This document shows, piece after piece, positions 34,905 through 42,581 of a DNA stretch of 64,000 nucleotides. Both the position numbers and the translations under genes were made by a program. Position 1 is the stretch's first letter. Every line of letters begins with the position of its first letter. Origin of the DNA: Elusimicrobiota bacterium (GTDB lineage Bacteria; Elusimicrobiota; Elusimicrobia; UBA1565; UBA9628); contig JACRDQ010000018.1 in the NCBI GenBank assembly GCA_016218545.1, positions 240,450 to 304,449 of the forward strand. Direction: 5' to 3'. Below the pieces are notes generated by a model. The model was not told the DNA's origin and did no database searches. It worked only from the letters and a program-made list of their open reading frames with translations.

Positions 34905-36074
34905 TCACACTTTCGGAGGACGCTTGTATTTTCCAGCACGGCCCCGCGCCGCGGTCTTCTTCCGCGCGGCACTCCCACGGGTCGCTTTCGGCCTTATGGA
35001 AGACTTCGGCGTGACACTCGGCGGGGGCGGAGGCGGAGGGGGCGGAGGCGGTGGCGGTGGCGGTGGAGGTGGCGGTGGCGGTGGCGGAGGTGGAGGAGGC
35101 GGTGGCGGCGGTGTCGGTTTGGGCGGCGTTGGGTGAGGCATTGGAGGCGGCCAGTCCCCAGACACCGGGCTCACCGGCTGCTTGTCGGACCAGCCGGGCG
35201 GCGGGGTCCCCTTCAGCACCAATTCCTCGATGCGGGAACAATCATCCGCGTAAGCGGTGGCGCCGCTCTTGATCCATTCCCCTCCTTCGGTGTCCCACTT
35301 CCAATAATAGGACCCGCTGTTGTAGAACTGGTACAGGGCGAGTTTGTATTGGACCTCAGTAAGGTCCGGCGCTTCGGGATGTTTGACGCGTTCGTTCTTG
35401 AAATGCTGTTTTACGTTTTTCTGCTTTTTAGCAAAAAGGGTCTTTCCTGCGTCGATGTTCTCTTTCCAGTTCCATATTTTTGTTGTGTCCGGTTCGGGGT
35501 TGTCCAACTGCATGATGCCGAAACCCCCGCCAGTGCCCGTGTTTGAAGGACCAAAGACCGGAAGTCCCTCCTCGCCGCCCCGCGGCCAGAATTGGTTGAA
35601 TCCGGACTCCTTGAAAGCGATGACCTGCAGTTCAATATCGCCGATATAGCGCTTGACCGCTTCCTTGGAAGGATTCACGCCGCGAATACTGTACCGATCG
35701 CTCCGCGGATATGTTCCCGTCTGTCCGTTAGGCATGCGATAAGGGATGACGGCGTCGATGTGCAGGACTCCGCCCTGGATTACCCCGCCGAAATCGATCT
35801 TGAAGGAAAGGGCGGCGCTGCTACCGGCCAGCTTGGCAGTGGTGTTATCTTCTCTTTTCCTGCCGTGATCCGTGTAGTCAATCCAGGCTGTATATGCGAT
35901 GCGGCCGTTGAGCGTGCCGCCGGAAATCTCATACCCCATTGGGATGGGGGGCAGACTCGGTTCGGCGGTGATGACGGTCTTTCGCGGGAGACCATCAGCA
36001 CTCTTCGGCAACAGCCGGATGGGCACCAGGCTCGCAGTGCTCTTCTTCGCAGTCCTTTTCGCAATCCTTGTCAT
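34905..36074 (-). CDS. SLT-type lytic transglycosylase-like protein with 31-Pro tract
   Basis: The 389-residue protein has no signal peptide but a basic N-terminus. Residues ~150-260 match the SLT lysozyme-like fold: a catalytic-type Glu in FKESGFNQF, GGFGIMQL, then IWNWKENIDAG. The C-terminal third is a run of about 31 consecutive prolines (35019-35111) followed by a basic tail rich in Arg, Lys and Ala. The start ATG 36074 is chosen for its AGGAGG (10 nt spacing); an in-frame ATG at 36143 lacks one. Peptidoglycan cleavage is inferred. It sits between the two radical SAM genes. Confidence 0.65.
   Translation of the reverse strand: MTRIAKRTAKKSTASLVPIRLLPKSADGLPRKTVITAEPSLPPIPMGYEISGGTLNGRIAYTAWIDYTDHGRKREDNTTAKLAGSSAALSFKIDFGGVIQGGVLHIDAVIPYRMPNGQTGTYPRSDRYSIRGVNPSKEAVKRYIGDIELQVIAFKESGFNQFWPRGGEEGLPVFGPSNTGTGGGFGIMQLDNPEPDTTKIWNWKENIDAGKTLFAKKQKNVKQHFKNERVKHPEAPDLTEVQYKLALYQFYNSGSYYWKWDTEGGEWIKSGATAYADDCSRIEELVLKGTPPPGWSDKQPVSPVSGDWPPPMPHPTPPKPTPPPPPPPPPPPPPPPPPPPPPPPPPPPPPPPSVTPKSSIRPKATRGSAARKKTAARGRAGKYKRPPKV
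35019..35111 (-). repeat. polyproline codon microsatellite
   Basis: Thirty-one CCN codons in a row, mixing CCG, CCA, CCT and CCC, encode the Pro run of the transglycosylase. The synonymous mixture shows selection for proline rather than pure trinucleotide slippage. Length is likely variable between strains. Confidence 0.85.
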
Positions 36075-36207
36075 CTTGGACGAGCCTCCTATGGCGCACG
36101 ACTTGCCGAGATTCACGCCGTTCGCCGTGCCAAGTGACGCCATTCTATGCGTCTTCCCAAGGCCAAGTCAAGAGGGCGGCCCGGCAACCCTGCCCCGCAC
36201 CGAATCA

Positions 36208-38082
36208 TCATGACCATTCCGAAGATAAGGGGCTGTTTTCCGTGGGAACGACGCTCAGGTACATCGCGCCCTCGCGGACCATAAGGTGCGCCTCTATCAG
36301 GTAGTCCAGGAACGCGGAGATTCGAGAGAATTGAAAGTCCCGCTTGGGAAACAAGCGGCAGAGCCGGGCATGGATTCCTTTGATATGCCGGGGCACGTCG
36401 CAGAATTCGTAGATCGCGTTCTGCACGGCATCCAATGCGACATGATCCACGATGCGATTGGACCGGGCGTCTAAGATTCTGGCCGCGCCTCTCGATGTTC
36501 GCGCATGGGTCACCGTGTTGTGCCGCTGTCCCAGCCACTCGTGCCAGAACCGGTTGACGGCATCCGCATAGTCGTCCGGGCGACGATGGTCCGGATAGTC
36601 GAACTCGAAAAAATAGCAGATGCGGGACAATGCCTCTGATTCGAAAGGATAGACATGCCGATACGGGCGAGATGGCCGCACGTTGAGGAATCCATGCCGC
36701 GCGGCCTCGTTGTAATTCGGGCTAAAACGGTCCAGCCTGATCGCGCCTATGGCATCTGGCGGCCTCAAATGGACGATCCGCTTCAAGATCTCCAATATGG
36801 CCGCGTACTGCGAGGGGTCTTCTTTCGGGAGCCCGTAGAGGAGGTTCCAGCTCGCGGCGATCCCTTGCGAATGACACCATTTCAGCAGGGCGACGTTCTG
36901 CAGCGCAGTAGTACCCTTGCCCATCAGCCTGAGTATGGGGGTACTGAGGCTTTCGATGCCGACTTGGATGTATCCGACTCCGGATTCTCGCAAGGCACGG
37001 AGCTCATGCCTTCCGAGGTTTGATTTCACCTCGCAAAAAAGGTGAAGATCATTGCGCCGGCGAGCCAGTTCGGGCAGCAAAGTCTCAAAATACCGGCCGT
37101 CGAAGATATTGTCGACGAAGGCGATGCGATCGATATCGTAACGCTCAGAGAGGAAGAGGAGCTCCGCCAGGACACGGCTTGGAGATTTTGACCGGAATGC
37201 CAAGTTTGAGCCATTCAGACCGCAGAAGGCGCATTGGTTCTTCTCACCCCACCAGCAGCCTCGCGACGCTTGCACCTGGAGCCAGGGCTGCAGTTTCTTC
37301 GCCAGCGGGCCCGCCCTCAAGGAAAAGAAATAGTCGTCGAAATCAGGATACGGGATATCGTCCAGGTTTGTGACCGGGTCGATAGGACCGTTGTTCACGG
37401 ACTTCTGCCCCCGCCGCCAGATGATCCCTTTGATTCCGTCCGGAGTCCGGCCGGTGCGAAGCGCTCGCACCAGCGCTGGGAAGGATTCGTCCGCCTCGCC
37501 TGTCGAGACGAAATCAATGAAAGGGTACTGCCGATGCAGCTCTTCGCCCATGCACCCTTCGCAATTAGCGCCCCCGAAGGCAATGAGGACGTGCGGGTAT
37601 CTGCTCCTGATCAGTCGAGCCAGACAGAGAGAGGCCAGCGTCTGCTCGAAGGTCGATGTGAGCCCGACGAGCGAGTACTCGTCCCAGCGGATACTCCCGA
37701 GGCATCGTTCCAGGAAAGGCGGCACAAGCGAGCGCGCTTTCATGATTCTGGACACGTTCGCGCCACGAACGCGATAGTATTCCCTCAACACATGGCGGAC
37801 ATAGCCGTCGGCATCCAGCCTCCCCAAACCATAGTATGCTTGCGAGAAAATCCAGTCGCCGGCGAGCGCGGTGTAGGGGATGGTGTCGAAATCGGCCGTC
37901 TCAAGGCAATTGCTGAGGCGTTTGTACATGTCCAGGCCCAGCATGTCCGCAAACAGATGGTTGAAGTATGCGATATCGGCCGCGATGCCGTCGCGCTGGA
38001 GGGCGGCCTTGAGCAGACTGATTCCAAGCGCGGGACGGTCAAGACCCCCGAATGGCATGTTGATGAACAGCACCCGCTTCAT
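36208..38082 (-). CDS. RiPP-maturation-type radical SAM protein (B12-binding fold)
   Basis: The 624-residue protein has a B12-binding Rossmann region (residues ~1-200: KRVLFINMPFGGLDRP, ALGISLLKAAL, then FGGANCEGCMG) and a radical SAM domain at about 265-480. The cluster motif is CX7CX2C within GCWWGEKNQCAFCGLNG. That non-standard spacing and the CWWG...CGLNG pattern are diagnostic of the ribosomal-peptide maturation radical SAM family 1 (TIGR03975-like). A RiPP substrate is expected, but no clear precursor is adjacent. ATG 38082 starts the canonical B12-binding N-terminus; the frame is open to a TTG at 38106. It is divergent from the 187-residue gene. Confidence 0.85.
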   Translation of the reverse strand: MKRVLFINMPFGGLDRPALGISLLKAALQRDGIAADIAYFNHLFADMLGLDMYKRLSNCLETADFDTIPYTALAGDWIFSQAYYGLGRLDADGYVRHVLREYYRVRGANVSRIMKARSLVPPFLERCLGSIRWDEYSLVGLTSTFEQTLASLCLARLIRSRYPHVLIAFGGANCEGCMGEELHRQYPFIDFVSTGEADESFPALVRALRTGRTPDGIKGIIWRRGQKSVNNGPIDPVTNLDDIPYPDFDDYFFSLRAGPLAKKLQPWLQVQASRGCWWGEKNQCAFCGLNGSNLAFRSKSPSRVLAELLFLSERYDIDRIAFVDNIFDGRYFETLLPELARRRNDLHLFCEVKSNLGRHELRALRESGVGYIQVGIESLSTPILRLMGKGTTALQNVALLKWCHSQGIAASWNLLYGLPKEDPSQYAAILEILKRIVHLRPPDAIGAIRLDRFSPNYNEAARHGFLNVRPSRPYRHVYPFESEALSRICYFFEFDYPDHRRPDDYADAVNRFWHEWLGQRHNTVTHARTSRGAARILDARSNRIVDHVALDAVQNAIYEFCDVPRHIKGIHARLCRLFPKRDFQFSRISAFLDYLIEAHLMVREGAMYLSVVPTENSPLSSEWS

Positions 38083-38180
38083 GGCCAGGCTCTGGGTCGC
38101 GTGCAATTGGGGCCTCGGAGTGTGCTATCCTACCACAATGAGGGCTTGGAATGGCACCAGCCCGAGGATGCGAGGACAAG

Positions 38181-38744
38181 ATGAAACAGATAATGGTGGG
38201 AGTCATGGCAGCGCTTGCCTTTCGGACGCCGTTTCTTCACGCGCAAGACCTGAAGCCCAAGGGTCGGTGGTTCGACCACAGAGACTCGGCCATATTCCAG
38301 CCTTTTCATCCAACGAAGAAAATCAAAGAGCAGTTGCCCAGCAATTTCTTCGAGCTTGGCAAGGAAGGCGACCTCAGCATGTTCCGGATAAATTTGCATG
38401 GCGGCAAGATTGGGGATTACGCTTTGGTGAACAAACGCCTCTGCGGAGCCCACAATTGCACTTATGTCCTGATTGATGGCAGGGACGAACGCCGATTCGG
38501 CGAAGTCTCCGGCAGCGCGATCTATATCATGGATCAAAAGATCAACGGAATGCCCATTATAACCTCATATAATCAATGGGGCGCTGAGGAAGGAATTTAC
38601 ACGTGTTATGTCTTTGATGGCAAAGCGTATGCCTCCGTCTCGGCCATAAAACTTGAGGGCGCTTCGGTAAGAGCGTTGTTCGACAACATGGCCGGACTGG
38701 AAAAGATAGGCTCTCTTAGTCCGGGCCCAAAGACGCAACAGTAG
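38181..38744 (+). CDS. exported hypothetical protein
   Basis: The 187-residue product has a signal peptide (VGVMAALAFRTPFLHAQ) and a soluble mature domain of mixed alpha/beta, with Cys pairs (KRLCGAHNCTYV) and later YTCYVF. No family is recognised. ATG 38181 follows GAGGA. It is divergent from the RiPP-type radical SAM gene and could be its substrate or an accessory protein, but there is no leader-peptide motif. Base composition is AT-richer than the core. Confidence 0.6.
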   Translation: MKQIMVGVMAALAFRTPFLHAQDLKPKGRWFDHRDSAIFQPFHPTKKIKEQLPSNFFELGKEGDLSMFRINLHGGKIGDYALVNKRLCGAHNCTYVLIDGRDERRFGEVSGSAIYIMDQKINGMPIITSYNQWGAEEGIYTCYVFDGKAYASVSAIKLEGASVRALFDNMAGLEKIGSLSPGPKTQQ

Positions 38745-38912
38745 GCCGGATGTCGAGGGCCTGGTCGGCCACGATCTGCTTCAGGCGCCGGTTTTCTTCC
38801 TCAAGCGCCTTCAGCCGTCGCATTTCGCTGACCGTCAGGCCGCCGTATTTTTCCTTCCATTTGTAGAACGTCGTTTCGCTGATGCGACACCAGAAGGCAA
38901 TGGCGGTTTCTT
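38745..38912 (-). pseudogene. IS3-family transposase OrfA remnant
   Basis: The minus-strand frame reads AIAFWCRISETTFYKWKEKYGG and LTVSEMRRLKALEEENRRLKQIVAD, which is the helix-turn-helix plus leucine-zipper part of IS3 OrfA proteins. A stop (TAA) lies before it, no start codon is present, and the C-terminus runs out at a TAA in unrelated sequence. It is a decayed insertion fragment beside tRNA-His and marks the island edge. Confidence 0.8.
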
Positions 38913-38985
38913 AGACGAAAACCGCCATGAATTGGTCCCGCTGGAGCTACTCAACGCGGGAGGGCGTTACCCGCTACATCAAAAC

Positions 38986-39064
38986 TGGGGTGGCTGACGG
39001 GATTTGAACCCGCGGCCTCTTGGTTCACAGCCAAGCGCTCTAACCAGGCTGAGCTACAGCCACC
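38986..39064 (-). tRNA. tRNA-His (anticodon GTG)
   Basis: A complete cloverleaf is readable. The acceptor stem GTGGCTG pairs with CAGCCAC, an encoded G at -1 (39064) faces C73, and CCA is encoded (38988-38986). The anticodon loop is CTGTGAA between the pairing arms CTTGG and CCAAG, giving the anticodon GTG (histidine). The T-arm GGTTCAAATCC is canonical. The gene lies between the IS3 remnant and the caspase-like gene, a usual target site for integrative elements. Confidence 0.95.
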
Positions 39065-39149
39065 GCTACAGTTTCCTACGCGGTGCAGTCCCGGCGCGAG
39101 CCGGGGCAGCCACCGCTGCGGAGAGTGAGGATTATAGCAAAGCTCAGGC

Positions 39150-40373
39150 CTAGTAGAGTTTGAGCGCAGGGTCAGCGGCCTTGAGCTGGGGGGACTGCTC
39201 CCGGTTCTGGAGCCGGGCTGCCTTGGCCACGGACTTGCCAAGATAAGCGTGCAGTTCCGCGAGGGTGACGTGCTTGTCCTTGTCCGCGTCGGCCTCGCCC
39301 TGGAGCCCCTTGAGCAGGTAGTAGGTGAAGAGACCGTGGCCTTTCTTCTCCAGGGAGCCAGCGACCTCCTCGGCGGAGGACGCGGTGAGCACGGAGAGCT
39401 TGCGGGATGCGGGCGCCTCGGTCCTGACCTTGGCCACCAAGGGCCGGATGCCCTTGGCCAGGACGGAGCGGCCTCCAGCGCCTGAGAAGCAGGAGTCGAG
39501 GGCCACCACCACCTCGCGGGCCTTGAGCCCAGCCAAGCCGCTGTAGAGCTTGGCCAAGGGATAGCCGGAGCTCTCGAGGAACCGGGGGTCCCCGTCCCAG
39601 GGCACGAGGAAGGCTTCCCCGGTCTTGGGGTCAGGCGCGCCATGGCCGGAGAAATAGAAATAGACGCGGGACTCGGCAGAGGCGTTGCGCGGGAGCCACT
39701 CCTCGAGGTATTTCACGAGCCCGGTCCTGGTGGCTCGAGCTCCCGTGAGCAGCACGATGTTCTCCTCAGGCACCCCGAGGCCGAGCAGGTAGTCGCGGAA
39801 GGTCGCAGCATCCCTTTCACCGTAATCCGCTGAAGGCACGAGTTGATACTTTTCGACTCCGACCACGAGGGCGAGGTCATCAGGCCTGGGAGCGGAGCTT
39901 AAGCCCGGCTTCTCCACGTCTGAGGAGAAGGCCGGAGCCTTGGGCTCGCCTCCAGGTCCCGGCACTGCTCCATCAGGCTGGGTGCGCTCAGCCACGATCC
40001 TGGCCTGCCTGAGCTTCTCGCGGACCCCGTCCAGCACGGACTCCTCCCAGGAGCGCAGGGCTGATTCGGAGTTCATCTGGGTGGCGGTCATCTCCACCTC
40101 GGTCTGCCCGGCTCCAGCGGTCGAGAAGCGGAAAACGACTTTGGCGCTATGGGGGTTCTGGGAGTCGAACTGCCAGGTGTCGTCCGCCATGTGGGCCCAG
40201 GTGTAGACCTCCCTGGAGAACTCGGTCTGGAGGAGGTCCGTGATCTCCTCCCTGGTCCCAGGCAGGACCTGGGTCGTGGTGACCGTCACCTTCCTGGCAG
40301 CAGCCAGGGCAAGGGTTTGGGCAAAAATAAGCGATATAAGCGTCCAAACGAGAAAACAGGGTTTATTCTTCAC
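39150..40373 (-). CDS. exported caspase-fold (peptidase C14) protein with EF-hand-like loop
   Basis: The 407-residue protein has a signal peptide (LVWTLISLIFAQTLALA) and a mixed domain of unknown function (~40-190). A caspase-like peptidase domain follows: DLALVVGVEKY near 185, the catalytic His in YFYFSGHG (about 241) and the catalytic Cys in ALDSCFSG (about 294). Near the C-terminus (about 365-380) a DADKDKHVTLAEL loop resembles an EF-hand Ca2+ site. Metacaspase-type endopeptidase activity is inferred. GTG 40373 follows AAAGGAGA. It is divergent from the TPR gene at 40513. Confidence 0.85.
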   Translation of the reverse strand: MKNKPCFLVWTLISLIFAQTLALAAARKVTVTTTQVLPGTREEITDLLQTEFSREVYTWAHMADDTWQFDSQNPHSAKVVFRFSTAGAGQTEVEMTATQMNSESALRSWEESVLDGVREKLRQARIVAERTQPDGAVPGPGGEPKAPAFSSDVEKPGLSSAPRPDDLALVVGVEKYQLVPSADYGERDAATFRDYLLGLGVPEENIVLLTGARATRTGLVKYLEEWLPRNASAESRVYFYFSGHGAPDPKTGEAFLVPWDGDPRFLESSGYPLAKLYSGLAGLKAREVVVALDSCFSGAGGRSVLAKGIRPLVAKVRTEAPASRKLSVLTASSAEEVAGSLEKKGHGLFTYYLLKGLQGEADADKDKHVTLAELHAYLGKSVAKAARLQNREQSPQLKAADPALKLY

Positions 40374-40500
40374 TTTGAGAAGTCTCCTTTGGTAATTAAG
40401 AATAATGCCTAAAGCGCGCCTGAGTGTCAAGGCTGGGATAGGTCCAAGGACCCATAGCATCCAAGGCCCTGGGACCCTCGCCCAGGCAAGCCCGCAGGGC

Positions 40501-40506
40501 TACACT
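40501..40506 (+). promoter_or_regulatory. -10 hexamer TACACT, 6 nt before ATG
   Basis: TACACT is followed by ATTCGC and ATG 40513, the same 6-nt spacing as at 5897, 15631, 25552 and 29322. The TPR mRNA should start at or next to the ATG. Confidence 0.55.
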
Positions 40507-40512
40507 ATTCGC

Positions 40513-41655
40513 ATGGAGACCAGACCCATGAGCACGAAGAAACTCCTCACCGCCGCAGCCATCCTCCTCGTCACCGTCCCTCCCGCCTTCGCGGCAAGAC
40601 GGACGAAAGGCTCGGCCCAGGAGTACTTCAAGCAGGGCTACGCCCTGTACCAGAAAGCTTTCGCGGACGGCACGCCTGAGAACGCGGATCGCAAGCAGGC
40701 GGCCAAGGCCATCAAGGCCTACAACACGGCCATCGGCATGGACCCCGACCTCGACACGGTCTCAGCCGCCTACCGCGTCTACCACAGCCTCGGCCTCTGC
40801 TACGAGGCGGTCGGAGCCGACGACAAGGCCATCGAGGCCTACCGCAAGGCCTTCCAGTCCAAGCCCGACAACCCGATGCTCCCGCTCTACGCCGCCCGGC
40901 TGCGCTACCGCATGAACGACGTCCCGCGCTCAGCCGCGAACCTGGCGCTCGCCCTGCGCAAGGCCAAGGCCGCCAACAAGGACAAGGCCCTGGTCAAGAT
41001 GGTCAAGGGCAACCCCTTCTTCGCTTCCATGCTCAAGAGCGACCTCAATCGCGGGATCGTCTCCGAGTACGAGACCGAGACCGGCGTCCAGGCCCCCGAG
41101 GCCGCGGTTGACGACACTAAGGAGGAGATGCGCGACGCCATCCGGGACACGCCCCCGGACCAGAGGCGGCAGATCCTCGCCGAGACCCAGGCGGACTCGG
41201 CCGCGCTCCGGCGCCTGGCCTCCGCTGACGAGGAGTTCCGCTTCAACCGGTTCCGCGAGGCCATCGACGGCTACAACGAGACCCTGGTCCTCAACCAGGA
41301 GTCCGCGGTCCTCAACGCGACCCAACTCTCCCTCGTCTACGAGCGCATGGGCGCGGCTTACAACAGGCTGGGCCTGTCGAACGGCGCCATCAAGGCCCTC
41401 AGGTTCGCGGTGCAAGAGATGCCGGGCAACGCCAACGCCTACTACCAGCTGAGCCTCGCCTACGCGGTCTCCGGCAAGTACTCCCAGTCCCTGCGGGCCC
41501 TGGGCGAGTCCTTCAAGAACGCGCCCTCGGACGCTGAACTGCGCAAGATCTCGCTCCTGGCCAGGACCGATTCCGAGCTCGAGCCCATCCGGGACCTGCC
41601 CGGCTTCCAGACCCTGCTGGGCCCCACCATGGAGCGCCTGCAGGCCCGCCGCTGA
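40513..41655 (+). CDS. exported TPR protein, paralogue of the 8524 gene
   Basis: The 380-residue product has a signal peptide (LLTAAAILLVTVPPAFA). TPR-like helical pairs occur at about residues 35-150 (YFKQGYALYQKAF, YNTAIGMDPDLD) and again at about 235-350 (AYNRLGLSNGAIKAL, YYQLSLAYAVSGKYSQSLRAL). It shares the SDAELR motif and overall order with the 480-residue protein at 8524. A scaffold role in the envelope is inferred. The start follows TACACT by 6 nt. A strong bidirectional terminator lies just after it. Confidence 0.82.
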   Translation: METRPMSTKKLLTAAAILLVTVPPAFAARRTKGSAQEYFKQGYALYQKAFADGTPENADRKQAAKAIKAYNTAIGMDPDLDTVSAAYRVYHSLGLCYEAVGADDKAIEAYRKAFQSKPDNPMLPLYAARLRYRMNDVPRSAANLALALRKAKAANKDKALVKMVKGNPFFASMLKSDLNRGIVSEYETETGVQAPEAAVDDTKEEMRDAIRDTPPDQRRQILAETQADSAALRRLASADEEFRFNRFREAIDGYNETLVLNQESAVLNATQLSLVYERMGAAYNRLGLSNGAIKALRFAVQEMPGNANAYYQLSLAYAVSGKYSQSLRALGESFKNAPSDAELRKISLLARTDSELEPIRDLPGFQTLLGPTMERLQARR

Positions 41656-41667
41656 CAAGGCGTCCTC

Positions 41668-41707
41668 AAAGCGGAAAAGGAGCGTTTAAACGCTCCTTTT
41701 CCGCTTT
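41668..41707. terminator. bidirectional terminator, 20-bp perfect stem
   Basis: AAAGCGGAAAAGGAGCGTTT is followed directly by its exact reverse complement, ending in a T-run (TTTT) on both strands. It lies 12 bp after the TPR gene and 49 bp before the FNR-like gene. Confidence 0.9.
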
Positions 41708-41755
41708 TACCGAGGCTCTCTTCAAAAAATGATACAATAAGGTGTCGGTGTCCGT

Positions 41756-42460
41756 ATGGCATTCACCAAGAAAGACGCTCCCCATTGCGATTGGTGCCCC
41801 TACAGGACCAACTGCTATTACGACCTCATCGGGAACAAGGAAGCCCAAAAGACCTGGAAGGAGATGCGCCTGGCGCATACCTTCCGCACCGGAGAGGTCG
41901 TCATGTACGAGGGGGAGACGCCCCACGCCCTCTACGTGGTCTGCACCGGCAAGGTCAAGGTCTATAAATCCAGCCGCACGGGCCAGCAGCTGACCACCAG
42001 GGTCGAGTACCCGGGCGACCTGGTGGGCCACATCGCCATGTTCGCGGAGGGGACCTACACGAGCAACGTCGAGGCCCTCGAGCCCAGCGTCATCTCCATG
42101 GTGGACAAGAGGACCTTCCTCAACTACCTGGTGCGATTCCCCAACTCCGCCCTGGCCCTCCTCAAGGTCCTGTCCATCGACGTGCGGCGCGGGGAGAACA
42201 AGGCCCGCGACATCGCGTTCAAGCCCGCCCGCGGCAGACTGGCGGACACCCTCATCGGCATGATGCAGCCGCGCAAGCCCTACCCCATCATCTCCGGCAT
42301 CAAGCGCCGCGACCTCGGCGAGATGTCCGGCCTCACCATCGAGACCACGGTCCGCCTCCTCAAGGACTTCGAATCCCGCGGCATCATCCGGCGTGAGGAG
42401 AAGGACATCGTCATCATCGGTCCGGACCAGCTCAAGAGCATGGCCGGCTCCGCCTCCTAG
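41756..42460 (+). CDS. CRP/FNR-family regulator with FNR-like Cys cluster
   Basis: The 234-residue protein has a cyclic-nucleotide-binding-fold domain (residues ~35-145: GEVVMYEGETPHALYVVCTGKVKVYK, then GDLVGHIAMF) and a C-terminal winged HTH (~165-225: RRDLGEMSGLTIETTVRLLKDFESRGII). Near the N-terminus Cys-x2-Cys-x5-Cys (HCDWCPYRTNC) matches the spacing of the E. coli FNR [4Fe-4S] ligands, and a further Cys occurs near residue 62. Oxygen or redox sensing is therefore plausible. TACAAT at 41733-41738 is a probable -10. FNR-type sites at 15690 and 42475 fit regulation by this protein. Confidence 0.88.
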   Translation: MAFTKKDAPHCDWCPYRTNCYYDLIGNKEAQKTWKEMRLAHTFRTGEVVMYEGETPHALYVVCTGKVKVYKSSRTGQQLTTRVEYPGDLVGHIAMFAEGTYTSNVEALEPSVISMVDKRTFLNYLVRFPNSALALLKVLSIDVRRGENKARDIAFKPARGRLADTLIGMMQPRKPYPIISGIKRRDLGEMSGLTIETTVRLLKDFESRGIIRREEKDIVIIGPDQLKSMAGSAS

Positions 42461-42474
42461 CCTCCCCGTTCCCG

Positions 42475-42488
42475 TTGATCTCGGTCAA
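42475..42488. promoter_or_regulatory. FNR-type site TTGAT-N4-GTCAA
   Basis: TTGATCTCGGTCAA has the same half-sites as 15690-15703. It lies 15 bp after the FNR-like gene and upstream of the CVWPN peptide promoter (-10 TATACT at 42547-42552), about 78 bp from the predicted transcription start. That distance suits an upstream activator. Confidence 0.55.
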
Positions 42489-42546
42489 TGACAGGCATCA
42501 AGCGCGGGCATTGATTGCTCTCATTCAGGCGGGCCTCAGGAGTCCC

Positions 42547-42552
42547 TATACT
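42547..42552 (+). promoter_or_regulatory. -10 hexamer TATACT of CVWPN peptide gene
   Basis: TATACT precedes a leader of about 25 nt that carries AGGAGG. A poor -35 match is at 42525-42530 (TTCAGG, 16-bp spacing). The FNR-type site upstream may compensate for the weak -35. Confidence 0.55.
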
Positions 42553-42581
42553 ATCCTGGTAAGATTCAGGAGGACATCACG

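Noticed and set aside
34879..35136. Gly-rich plus-strand frame
   Set aside because: It is the complement of the proline tract of the transglycosylase gene.
38885..38930. Short 8-bp inverted repeat as an intact IS end
   Set aside because: The transposase is truncated at both ends and no matching terminal repeat is seen, so no complete element is claimed.
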